Of a stretch of 33,100 nucleotides of DNA, positions 1 through 6,668 are shown in pieces. The stretch comes from Rickettsiaceae bacterium 4572_127 (GTDB lineage: Bacteria; Pseudomonadota; Alphaproteobacteria; Rs-D84; NBLK01): assembly GCA_002084505.1 (NCBI GenBank), contig NBLK01000008.1:1-33100 (forward strand), read 5' to 3'. A program made the translations under genes and the position numbers. The notes beneath the pieces are model-generated. The model was not told the DNA's origin, made no database searches, and saw only the letters and a program-made list of their open reading frames with translations. How positions within the stretch are numbered: position 1 is the stretch's first letter; each line of letters starts with the position of its first letter.

Positions 1-900
1 AGTGATGAGGATTTACTGAATCTAGCAGATGTTGATACTAAAAAAATTTCCTCACGAATGAAAGCTCTAAAATCTTTAAGAGACATTAGAAATAAAAATG
101 AACAGAATGGAAATTATTCTTGGACTCTTGCTCTTTGGCCGTCAGAAGATATGGCTAAGCAAGCAGGAGCTCCATTAGAAAAATTATATGATCAAATTCG
201 CAAGGCTTGTTTTTTAAATAAAGAAAATCCTGTTCAAGAATGGGAAAATTTATATCAGTATAATAAAAAAGTTTGTGAGTGGTTAAAAAATCTAGATATA
301 GAAGAGTTTCATATGACTTCTAAAAATGTAGATTTGAAGATTAAAGTTGGTGAAAATCGTAAATTTATTTCTACTAGTGGACATAACATCCCTTCCTTTG
401 AAGTTTACACTTCTCCTGATTGCAGATTTACAGAAGGAACTTTTTACGCTGATCAACCATCATTTAGACTGGGAAATGTCGTAAAAGGCGTTCGTTTGGA
501 ATTCAAAAATGGTGAGTGCATTAAGTGGTCTGCCGAGCAAGGTGAAAAGTTTTTAGAGAGCCAATTAAAGACGGACAAAGGAGCAAGTTTTGTTGGAGAA
601 TTTTCACTAACGGATAAAAAAACTTCTAATATAAATATGTTTATGGCGGATACTTTGTATGATGAAAATTTCGGTGGCGATTTTGGAAATAGCCATATTG
701 CTATCGGTTGTGCTTTCCCAGATACTTACACTGGTGATCAAAAAGATATTGCCACTGATGAACAAAAATTAGAAAAAGGGTTTAATACTTCTGTCGTTCA
801 CTGGGACTTAGTAAATTCAGAGCAAAAAACTGTCGTCGCCACTTGCAAAAATGGAGAAAAAATTACTATCTACAAAGATGGTGGATTTTTAATAAAATAA
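1..900 (+). CDS. M29-family metallo-aminopeptidase, C-terminal part (5' end outside window)
   Basis: The reading frame is open from base 1 to the TAA at 898-900, so the gene enters from outside and 299 residues are visible. Family features seen: the GHNIPSFEVYTSPD stretch with its metal-ligand Glu, the TLYDENFGGDFGNSHIAIG block with its His, and a late VVHWD giving the His-x-Asp pair. M29 enzymes (AmpS/PepS/aminopeptidase T) are dimeric cytosolic metallo-aminopeptidases that remove N-terminal residues from peptides. The internal ATG at 58 is not the start, because family homology continues upstream of it. The core motifs look intact. It is followed by repeats and then glyA on the same strand. 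Confidence 0.85.
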   Translation, partial: SDEDLLNLADVDTKKISSRMKALKSLRDIRNKNEQNGNYSWTLALWPSEDMAKQAGAPLEKLYDQIRKACFLNKENPVQEWENLYQYNKKVCEWLKNLDIEEFHMTSKNVDLKIKVGENRKFISTSGHNIPSFEVYTSPDCRFTEGTFYADQPSFRLGNVVKGVRLEFKNGECIKWSAEQGEKFLESQLKTDKGASFVGEFSLTDKKTSNINMFMADTLYDENFGGDFGNSHIAIGCAFPDTYTGDQKDIATDEQKLEKGFNTSVVHWDLVNSEQKTVVATCKNGEKITIYKDGGFLIK

Positions 901-902
901 AA

Positions 903-949
903 AAGATTCGATACGGTGAGATTCCTGCCTTCGCAGGAATGACTCGGTC
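903..949 (+). repeat. Dispersed repeat R1 (hairpin TTCCTGC-CTTC-GCAGGAA), copy 1
   Basis: A short hairpin repeat with the core TTCCTGCCTTCGCAGGAA. It recurs at 29579-29625 (same strand) and 29938-29982 (opposite strand). This copy holds three GANTC sites (905, 920, 941), the target of the CcrM enzyme encoded at 31249. It lies directly after the aminopeptidase stop and runs into repeat R2. Confidence 0.85.
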
Positions 950-953
950 TTAT

Positions 954-1010
954 CACCCTCCCCTTGTGGGAGGGTCAAAATAGCTCGCTATTTTGGGGAG
1001 GGGTAAAAAA
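954..1010 (+). repeat. Dispersed repeat R2 (two nested hairpins), copy 1; carries the glyA ribosome-binding site
   Basis: A palindromic repeat containing CCCTTGTGGGAGGG, then CAAAATAG...CTATTTTG, ending GGGGAGGGGTAAA. Copies lie at 29481-29536 (opposite strand) and 30082-30140 (same strand). The GGGGAGGGG end at 996-1003 is an excellent Shine-Dalgarno sequence seven bases before the glyA ATG, so the repeat supplies the translation signal of glyA. Confidence 0.85.
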
Positions 1011-2093
1011 ATGATTTTAGATTTTATAAAAAAAGAAGAAGTTCGTCAGAATGAAACTATAAATTTAATAGCTTCTGAGAATTTTGTTTCTGATGCAGTT
1101 CGTTTAGCTCAGGGTTCTGTTCTAACAAATAAATATGCAGAGGGGTATCCTTCCGCACGATATTTTAAGTGTAAATTCGCCAATGTGCAACCACATTCAG
1201 GAGCGAATGCAAATCTCGCTGTTTTGTTGGCAACTCTTAAAGTAGGCGATACTATTATGGGAATGGACTTAAAATCTGGGGGACATTTATCTCATGGGTC
1301 TAAGCCGAATCTTTCTGGAAAATGGTTTAATTCTGTGCCTTATTCTGTGAGTAAAAAAAACTATAAATTAGATTATGATGAGATTATGGAGCTGGCAAAA
1401 AAAACAAAACCGCAGTTGATTATCGCAGGTGGATCGGCATATCCTTTTCAAATTGATTTTAAGAAATTTCGTGAAATCGCCGATAAAGTCGGAGCGATTC
1501 TAGTCGCTGATATTGCGCATATTGCCGGTCTAATCGTGGGTGAATGTCATGATTCTCCATTTCCTTTTGCAGATATTGTAACGACGACAACTCATAAAAC
1601 TTTGCGAGGAGCAAGGGGCGGAATGATTTTGACTAATGATGAAAATTTAGCGAAAAAAATTAATTCCGCTGTTTTTCCCGGAACTCAAGGCGGACCTTTA
1701 ATGCATGCAATTGCAGGAAAAGGAGTTGCTTTTGAGGAGGCTTTGCAACCTGATTTTAAAACTTATGCTAAGCAAATTGTAGAAAATGCAAAAACTCTGG
1801 CAGAAACTTTGATGTCTCGTGGATTAACTTTAATTGGCGGTGGGACGGAGACGCATTTGATGCTAGTTGATTTACGACCGCTTGGATTGACTGGGGCGGA
1901 AGTTGCTACAAAACTTGAAGAAAATGGAATTGTTTGCAATAAAAATGGACTTCCTTTTGACACTGCTTCGCCAAGAAATCCATCTGGAATTAGACTTGGA
2001 ACTCCTGCTATGACTACAAAAGGTTGGAAAGAAAAAGACTTTGAGAAACTAGGAAACAAAACCGCTGATTTGATCCTATCTATTAAACCGTAG
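1011..2093 (+). CDS. glyA: Serine hydroxymethyltransferase, with an internal deletion
   Basis: PLP enzyme that converts serine and tetrahydrofolate to glycine and methylene-THF, in one-carbon metabolism. Family motifs are clear: LIASEN near the N-terminus, NKYAEGYP, ANVQPHSG, and TTTTHKTLRGARGG carrying the PLP lysine. The ATG at 1011 is chosen over an upstream in-frame TTG at 993 because it follows GGGGAGGGG at ideal spacing. The protein has 360 residues against about 417 in E. coli. Compared with the E. coli sequence from memory, about 21 residues (Tyr65 to Leu85) are missing between ARY and FKCKFANVQ, and the last 25-30 residues are absent. The 3' end overlaps the end of convergent accA by 11 bp. 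The family is certain; full activity is not. Confidence 0.93.
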   Translation: MILDFIKKEEVRQNETINLIASENFVSDAVRLAQGSVLTNKYAEGYPSARYFKCKFANVQPHSGANANLAVLLATLKVGDTIMGMDLKSGGHLSHGSKPNLSGKWFNSVPYSVSKKNYKLDYDEIMELAKKTKPQLIIAGGSAYPFQIDFKKFREIADKVGAILVADIAHIAGLIVGECHDSPFPFADIVTTTTHKTLRGARGGMILTNDENLAKKINSAVFPGTQGGPLMHAIAGKGVAFEEALQPDFKTYAKQIVENAKTLAETLMSRGLTLIGGGTETHLMLVDLRPLGLTGAEVATKLEENGIVCNKNGLPFDTASPRNPSGIRLGTPAMTTKGWKEKDFEKLGNKTADLILSIKP

Positions 2094-2934
2094 TCATTTT
2101 TTCAAATTTATCTTGGCGATGTTTTTTGCATTCTTCAGGAGATAATTTTAAAAGCTCTTGCAAATTTTTCTCAATAATTTTTTTCACAAAATCCATAGTT
2201 TCTATCAAATTAGAATGAGCTCCACAAGTCGGCTCAGAAATAATTTCATCTATAATTCCATTTTTCAAAAGTGATTCGGCAGTCAACTTCAAAGCCTCGG
2301 CAGCCTCGACAGCTTTTCCTTTTTCTCTAAATAAAATAGACGAACAAGATTCAGGAGCTATCACAGAATAATATGCATTTTTCAACATTAAAACTTTATT
2401 CGCAGTGGCAATTCCTATTGCTCCACCTGATCCACCCTCTCCAATAACAGTCGCAATAAATGGAGTTTTCAAAGCAAGCCCTACATCAATTCCCTGTGCA
2501 ATCGCCTCTGCCTGCCCACGAGCCTCCGCTTCAATACCGGGAAAAGCCCCCGGAGTATCAACAAAAGACAAAACTGGTAAATTAAATTTTTCTGCAAGTT
2601 TCATCAACCGCACGGCTTTTCTATAGCCTTCTGGATTCGGCATTCCAAAATTTCGCTTCACACGAGTTTCAGCATCGTTGCCTTTTTCCTGCCCAATAAT
2701 GACTACACTTTTATCATTAAAACGAGCAAGCCCGCCGATAATTGTGTTATCATTTCCAAAGCATCTATCACCTTTTAGCTCCTGATAATCCGTAAAAAGG
2801 TGTTTCAAATAATCCACAAAATGAGGGCGATTAGGATGACGAGCTACTTGCACTGTCTCCCAAGCTGATAAGTTTTTATACTTGCTTTCTAAATCTTTTT
2901 GATTTAAATCTTTTTCAAATGATAACTTTTGCAT
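2083..2934 (-). CDS. accA: Acetyl-CoA carboxylase carboxyltransferase subunit alpha
   Basis: The alpha subunit pairs with AccD to transfer the carboxyl group from biotin to acetyl-CoA, the first committed step of fatty acid synthesis. Signatures seen: WETVQVARHPNRPHF, IIGQEKGNDAE, RRNFGMPNPEGYRKA-like text, FVDTPGAFPG and TVIGEGGSGGA. The protein has 283 residues against roughly 318. The shortfall is mostly near the N-terminus, where about 30 residues of the helical lead-in between LSFEKDL and LSAWETVQ are missing. The start follows AAGAGA on the minus strand. accA lies downstream of the accD-methyltransferase-nuclease chain, separated by a 240-bp gap that holds a probable small RNA on the other strand. 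Confidence 0.95.
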   Translation of the reverse strand: MQKLSFEKDLNQKDLESKYKNLSAWETVQVARHPNRPHFVDYLKHLFTDYQELKGDRCFGNDNTIIGGLARFNDKSVVIIGQEKGNDAETRVKRNFGMPNPEGYRKAVRLMKLAEKFNLPVLSFVDTPGAFPGIEAEARGQAEAIAQGIDVGLALKTPFIATVIGEGGSGGAIGIATANKVLMLKNAYYSVIAPESCSSILFREKGKAVEAAEALKLTAESLLKNGIIDEIISEPTCGAHSNLIETMDFVKKIIEKNLQELLKLSPEECKKHRQDKFEKMTTV

Positions 2935-2944
2935 TTTTTTTCTC

Positions 2945-2973
2945 TTGTTTTTTGTTTTATTTTGTTCTATATT
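2945..2973 (+). promoter_or_regulatory. Putative promoter of the small RNA at 2982
   Basis: TTGTTT at 2945-2950 and TATATT at 2968-2973 are separated by 17 bases. Seven to nine bases further on is the base of a 7-bp stem that closes the downstream RNA. The -35 box is weak (it keeps only TTG); the -10 matches five of six positions. Confidence 0.5.
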
Positions 2974-2981
2974 ATTCTTAT

Positions 2982-3064
2982 AGAGCAGGACAATGTCGCA
3001 CCTTTTTGCGGAGTTTCCGAGGTCGGTTTATCCCTCCATTCGTTGAACTTACTGCTCTTTTTTT
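2982..3064 (+). ncRNA. Candidate small structured RNA (about 80 nt), family not recognised
   Basis: AGAGCAG at 2982-2988 pairs perfectly with CTGCTCT at 3052-3058, giving a 77-nt unit closed by a 7-bp stem and followed at once by seven T's, as in an intrinsic terminator. A promoter-like pair sits upstream at matching distance. Inside are shorter stems such as CGGA-GTT-TCCG and GGAG...CTCC. The closing stem has tRNA acceptor length, but no D-loop, anticodon or T-arm pattern is present, and the SRP RNA and tmRNA cores are absent. It is antisense to the accA leader and points toward the 3' end of the restriction nuclease gene. The opposite strand could instead be a structured accA leader. Confidence 0.45.
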
Positions 3065-3165
3065 ATATCCGAGATTAAAATTTCTCCTGTATAGTAAGTC
3101 CCATAATTTGCTTTTTCTTTATCATCTAAGTCTATGATTAGTTTAATTTTTGATTGTAATTTCAT
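3049..3165 (-). CDS. Small ORF, 38 codons, unknown
   Basis: An ATG at 3165 opens a 38-residue frame (MKLQSKIKLIIDLDDKEK...ILISDIKKEQ) that ends at TAA 3049-3051. It starts 7 bp after the stop of the restriction nuclease, with GAAGGG upstream as a possible ribosome site. The last codons overlap the closing stem of the candidate small RNA on the opposite strand. No family is recognised. It could be a gene remnant left by insertion of the RM pair or a real small protein. Confidence 0.35.
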   Translation of the reverse strand: MKLQSKIKLIIDLDDKEKANYGTYYTGEILISDIKKEQ

Positions 3166-3172
3166 TCATTTT

Positions 3173-3790
3173 CTACCCTTCTAAATTAAGAATTATTTTT
3201 ACTAAATTTTTGCGAGCATAAAACGCTCTTGAAGTTGAGCCATGCCCAGCTCCTTTTGTTCTCGGTTGAATATACTTACCAAATTTTCCACTCAAAGAAT
3301 CAAAACCTTCTTTTCTAATTATTTTTTTTATTAAATTAAAATCTTTTTTGATTTCGTTCAAAAGTTTTTTATTAGACAAATCAAATGAAACAACATCGTA
3401 AACTAATCCTTTGTTTTGATATTTTTCATCAACAATTCGTGCAACCAAAATTAATTTTTTCAACTTAGAATAAAGATGACTATCTTCAAATTTTTTTAAC
3501 TTAACCTCAAAACGATCAATCATTGTGATCGCTAGTGTTTCTTTTGGAACAAGATTTCCATTTTTTAAGTATTTTAGTGAAGTTGTTTTCAATTCCCAAG
3601 AACCAAAGTTAGGAGACTGAGAAGAATTAATTGGCAATCCTAAAAAATGCTCAATTACATGTCCAAACCAACCTTTATTTTGTTTTCCTGTTTTTTTGTT
3701 ACAAACTGTTACATCATACTTTTCAGCTAGATTATAAATATCCTTACCTTTAAGTTTTTGCAATTTTTTTAAAGCTTCTTTTCTGTCCAT
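3173..3790 (-). CDS. MutH/Sau3AI-family type II restriction endonuclease (probable GATC)
   Basis: 205 residues, about the length of MutH. Resemblances seen: KGWFGHVIEHFLGL matches the MutH KGW-x-G-x-x-x-E-x-x-LG block, PNFGSWELKTTSLK matches the D...ExK catalytic block, and GKFGKYIQPRTKGAGHGSTS and AFYARKNL match the C-terminal GEYLQIRPK and FYLKKNF segments. This fold cuts at GATC in MutH, Sau3AI and related enzymes. The position expected for the first catalytic Asp appears to be Asn in PNFGSWELK, so activity is uncertain. It begins 2 bp after the methyltransferase, as a classic RM pair. GATC specificity is inferred from family only. Confidence 0.8.
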   Translation of the reverse strand: MDRKEALKKLQKLKGKDIYNLAEKYDVTVCNKKTGKQNKGWFGHVIEHFLGLPINSSQSPNFGSWELKTTSLKYLKNGNLVPKETLAITMIDRFEVKLKKFEDSHLYSKLKKLILVARIVDEKYQNKGLVYDVVSFDLSNKKLLNEIKKDFNLIKKIIRKEGFDSLSGKFGKYIQPRTKGAGHGSTSRAFYARKNLVKIILNLEG

Positions 3791-3792
3791 TT

Positions 3793-4614
3793 CTATACTC
3801 CGAATAAATCTGATTTTTGTTTGTTTTTTAATCCATTAAATCGCTTTATAGAAAGATCTAAGTATTCTTTTTCTTTATCAATTCCAATAAATTTTCGCCC
3901 ATACATTATTGAAGCAATTCCAGTAGTTGAACTTCCAGTAAAAGGATCTACAATTAAATCACCTTCATTTGTAGATGCTAAAACAATTCGTCTTAATAAA
4001 TCTAAGGGTTTTTGAGTTGGATGTTTTCCAAATAATTTTTCCGATGGACGAGGTGTGTTTATAGACCAAACAGATCTCATTTGTAAATTAGGTTTTTTCA
4101 TTTTATCTTCTACCCAACTTCCATTTTTCATTTCATCATAGTTGAAAACATGTTTTGCTTTTTTTTCTTTTCTAGCCCAAATAATCGTCTCATGCGAGGC
4201 TGTGAAAAACCTACAACTTAAATTAGGGGAAGCGTTCGGCTTAAACCAAGCGATGTCATTTAGAAATTTAAATTTATTTATTTCCAGTGCAAAACCACAT
4301 TGATAAATAGAATGATAGGTTCCACTAACCCAAATTGTTCCTTCTGGTTTTAAGACTCTTCTGCACTCTTTCATCCATGATACATGAAAATTTAAATTTT
4401 CTTCCATCGTCCCACTTAGATCCCAATCGCCTTTTTTTACAGAAACCATTTTTCCATTTTGACAAGAAAAACTTCCACTAGATAAAAAATATGGCGGATC
4501 AGCAAAAATCATATCTACTGAATTTTCAGGAAGTTGTTTCAATAACTCCAAACAATCTTTTTGGTATAATGTAAAATTCTCATTAGAAAAATATGGTTGC
4601 TCTTTAATTTGCAT
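3793..4614 (-). CDS. Beta-class DNA adenine methyltransferase of the GATC RM pair (DpnA-like)
   Basis: 273 residues with the ADPPY catalytic motif at 38-42, followed later by VDPFTGSSTTG, the SAM-binding block. DPPY before the FxG block is the beta-class order. The text after DPPY (FLSSGSFS...VSVKKGDWD) resembles the second methylase of DpnII-type systems (DpnA), which methylates adenine in GATC. The start at 4614 lies inside the end of accD: the genes overlap by 11 bp, and the AAGGA ribosome site is made of the last accD codons. It should protect host DNA from the adjacent MutH-like nuclease. The second, alpha-class methylase usual in DpnII operons is not nearby. Confidence 0.88.
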   Translation of the reverse strand: MQIKEQPYFSNENFTLYQKDCLELLKQLPENSVDMIFADPPYFLSSGSFSCQNGKMVSVKKGDWDLSGTMEENLNFHVSWMKECRRVLKPEGTIWVSGTYHSIYQCGFALEINKFKFLNDIAWFKPNASPNLSCRFFTASHETIIWARKEKKAKHVFNYDEMKNGSWVEDKMKKPNLQMRSVWSINTPRPSEKLFGKHPTQKPLDLLRRIVLASTNEGDLIVDPFTGSSTTGIASIMYGRKFIGIDKEKEYLDLSIKRFNGLKNKQKSDLFGV

Positions 4615-5431
4615 TTTTTTTCCTTAAAACAGACAGCACATTTCCGAGTTTTTTCTTCAAATCTTCTCGTGGGACGATGGCATCAATCATACCATGCTCT
4701 TCTAAATACTCAGCAGTTTGAAAACCTTTTGGAAGTTTTTGACGAATGTTTTGTTCTATAACACGAGGTCCAGCAAAACAAATCAATGCTTTCGGTTCTG
4801 CAAAATGAATATCTCCAAGCATAGCAAAAGATGCGGTGATTCCACCTGCTGTAGGATTCGTTAGATAAACAATATAAGGTAAATTCGCCTCACGAAGTTT
4901 TTGAACTCCAAGAGTCGTTCGAGCTAATTGCATAAGAGACAAAGTGCTTTCTTGCATTCTAGCTCCGCCGGTCGCTGGAATTGCTAAAAACGAAACATTC
5001 TCTTCAACAGCTTTTTTCGCTCCAAGTAGAAATGCATTTCCTACAAAACGCCCCATAGAACCACCTATAAAAGCAAAGTTCATAGCAAAAACAACTGTTT
5101 TATTTCCGTTGATTTTTCCAATAGCGATTTGAGCTGCATCTTGTTGAGATGTTTTTTTTCTAGCTACTTCTAATTGTTTTTTGTACTGTTTTTTCGCTGT
5201 AAAATTAAGAGGATCATCTAGAATCGCAGGAACTTTAATTTCAGTAAATTCTTTATTATCAAATAGATTTTCAAACCACTGATTTGGACTTAAAGCAGTC
5301 GGATTTTTACAACTTGCACATATTCCTAAATTACGATCAATATGTTTATTGTAATCCACATGCCCACATTTTTTACAGACTTTCCAAAGATTTTTCGGCA
5401 AATCTTTATAGTTTTTATGAATTTTAGACAT
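4604..5431 (-). CDS. accD: Acetyl-CoA carboxylase carboxyltransferase subunit beta
   Basis: The beta subunit of acetyl-CoA carboxylase carboxyltransferase. The N-terminus has the four-cysteine zinc finger (CKKC ... CASC), followed by the crotonase-like core with FAFIGGSMGRFVG, PATGGARMQES and NPTAGGITASFAMLGDI. The 275-residue length is close to normal. It overlaps ihfB by 8 bp upstream and the methyltransferase by 11 bp downstream, so ihfB, accD and the RM pair form one translationally linked minus-strand chain. The ihfB-accD proximity is familiar from alphaproteobacteria. accA lies further downstream, with the RM pair between the two carboxylase genes. Confidence 0.96.
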   Translation of the reverse strand: MSKIHKNYKDLPKNLWKVCKKCGHVDYNKHIDRNLGICASCKNPTALSPNQWFENLFDNKEFTEIKVPAILDDPLNFTAKKQYKKQLEVARKKTSQQDAAQIAIGKINGNKTVVFAMNFAFIGGSMGRFVGNAFLLGAKKAVEENVSFLAIPATGGARMQESTLSLMQLARTTLGVQKLREANLPYIVYLTNPTAGGITASFAMLGDIHFAEPKALICFAGPRVIEQNIRQKLPKGFQTAEYLEEHGMIDAIVPREDLKKKLGNVLSVLRKKNAN

Positions 5432-5708
5432 TACTATTTACTCTATTAAATAGATTTTTCCCAGCCTTAAATCTCGCTGTTATAGACGATGCGACTGGGA
5501 TTTTTTCACTTGTTTTTGGATTTCTAGCTGTAAAGCCGACTCTGATTTTGCTCGAAAAAACACCAAAACCTCGAATTTCGATTCTGTCGCCTTTTCTTAA
5601 ACTGTCGAGCATATTTTCAAATACAGAAGAAACTATTGATGTTATTTCTTCTGTTGAAAGCCCCTGATTTTTTTTCTTTAATGCAATTATTAGGTCGGCT
5701 CTAGTCAT
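5424..5708 (-). CDS. ihfB: Integration host factor beta-like (HU/IHF family) DNA-bending protein
   Basis: 94 residues, the standard HU/IHF length. It keeps the GDRIEIRGFGVF core and the ARNPKT arm motif that inserts in the minor groove, and the C-terminus ends in FKAGKNLFNRVN. The MT(R/K)ADLI start and the position upstream of accD favour IhfB over HU. It bends DNA in nucleoid organisation, recombination and promoter architecture. The ATG at 5708 follows GAGGATAAATA. An R5-type repeat lies 40 bp upstream of the start. Confidence 0.85.
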   Translation of the reverse strand: MTRADLIIALKKKNQGLSTEEITSIVSSVFENMLDSLRKGDRIEIRGFGVFSSKIRVGFTARNPKTSEKIPVASSITARFKAGKNLFNRVNSNV

Positions 5709-5747
5709 TATTTATCCTCTTTTTTATAGCAAAGTTCTTACTTACTT

Positions 5748-5843
5748 ATGGTGATTGATTTTTGCACTGTCTGCCAATAAAATCATTTACCCCGCAAATC
5801 GATAAATCAACCACTCCTGTTGGTGAGATTCTCTTTTTTCATA
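5748..5843 (-). repeat. Short variant of dispersed repeat R5, upstream of ihfB
   Basis: The + strand reads TATGGTGATTGATTTTTGC, then CTGTCTGCCAATAAAATCAT, then AACCACTCCTGTTGGTGAGA and CTCTTTTTTCATA. The same blocks in the same order occur in the R5 copies at 11186-11478 and, in part, 8220-8373. The interior is deleted relative to the full copy. The GATTGC-like end points to the ihfB start. Just beyond, at 5857-5880, GGTAAAATTAAATACTAA resembles the terminal repeat of MITE R4. Confidence 0.65.
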
Positions 5844-5887
5844 GGAATAAAGAATCTGGTAAAATTAAATACTAACTTTTACATTTT

Positions 5888-6568
5888 TTATTTATTTTCT
5901 TGTGTTGGTTTTACTTCAGATTCTTTATCAGTTTCTTCTGTTTTCTCACCATCAGCATCAGCATCACCCTCAGCTTCCTCACCCTCCTCTGTTGGTTTTA
6001 CTTCTTCTTCTATTTTTCTAGGAGCAACAATTGTAACTAGTGAGAAGTTTGTTCCTTCATCAGCTAACTCAGTTCCTTCTGGCAACTTAAGATCTTCAAC
6101 ATGAATCCCATCTCCAAATTCCAAACCTGCTAATGATATTTCTATTGAAGAAGGTATAAATTCTGGCTTACAAGAAAGAATTAATTTTCTTCTAAGGATA
6201 TTAAGAATCCCACCTTCCTTTAATCCTTTTGATTTCAATCTGTCCGTAAATTCTAGAGCAACTTTAACTTTAACTGGTTTTTTGCCAACTCTTAAAAAGT
6301 CTGCATGAATTGGAGCCCCTGAAACTGAATCAAAATCAACTTTTTTACATAGAACTTTTTGCTCTTCTTTATCTAATGTAAGATTAAACAACCTAGCATA
6401 AAATCCATTTTCATGCATTTCTTTTACTAAGGTTTTCTTTTCTAGCTTTATAGATGTTGGACTTTCTTTCTCGCCATAAATTATAGCCGGCAAAAATCCT
6501 TCTTTACGAATAAGACGAGATGCCCCCTTGCCCTCTTTTCCTCGTAAAGATACTTTTAAATTTTTCAT
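5888..6568 (-). CDS. rplY: Large ribosomal subunit protein bL25, two-domain Ctc form
   Basis: 226 residues from the ATG at 6568, which follows AAAGAGAAAATATT. An upstream in-frame start at 6628 would add residues unlike L25 and is rejected. The N-terminal half (SLRGKEGKGASRLIRKEGFLPAIIYG) is the 5S rRNA-binding L25 domain. The second half is the beta-rich CTC/TL5 domain with the conserved IHADFLRV-like stretch. The last 35 residues are a strongly acidic, low-complexity tail (EEGEEAEGDADADGE). The gene follows dnaX on the same strand after about 100 bp. Confidence 0.93.
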   Translation of the reverse strand: MKNLKVSLRGKEGKGASRLIRKEGFLPAIIYGEKESPTSIKLEKKTLVKEMHENGFYARLFNLTLDKEEQKVLCKKVDFDSVSGAPIHADFLRVGKKPVKVKVALEFTDRLKSKGLKEGGILNILRRKLILSCKPEFIPSSIEISLAGLEFGDGIHVEDLKLPEGTELADEGTNFSLVTIVAPRKIEEEVKPTEEGEEAEGDADADGEKTEETDKESEVKPTQENK

Positions 6569-6600
6569 AATATTTTCTCTTTTATTTAAATTATTTATTT

Positions 6601-6650
6601 GGTCATAGACCGCTCTATCAACCTCCAAGGGCGTTGATGCTCTTTTTTAC
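6601..6650 (-). promoter_or_regulatory. Structured leader upstream of rplY
   Basis: ATCAAC at 6617-6622 pairs with GTTGAT at 6633-6638, and GGTC-TAT-GACC at 6601-6611 forms a second hairpin. Both lie between the dnaX stop and the rplY start. On the + strand the first hairpin is followed by TCTTTTTT and could act as a terminator, but no + strand gene precedes it. Autoregulation of rplY is one possibility. Confidence 0.3.
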
Positions 6651-6668
6651 CACAATAAAATAAAAAAA

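Noticed and set aside
993..1010. Longer glyA start at TTG 993
   Set aside because: It lies in repeat R2 and would place the strong SD inside the coding region.
903..1010. CRISPR-like array from spaced hairpin repeats
   Set aside because: The repeats are single copies of different families with no regular spacers and no cas genes.
2982..3058. A tRNA gene (77 nt with a 7-bp acceptor-like stem)
   Set aside because: No D-arm, anticodon stem or TTCRANY T-loop on either strand; the T-run after the stem fits a terminator instead.
6569..6628. Upstream start for rplY
   Set aside because: It would include the leader hairpins; the L25 domain begins at 6568 with its own ribosome site.
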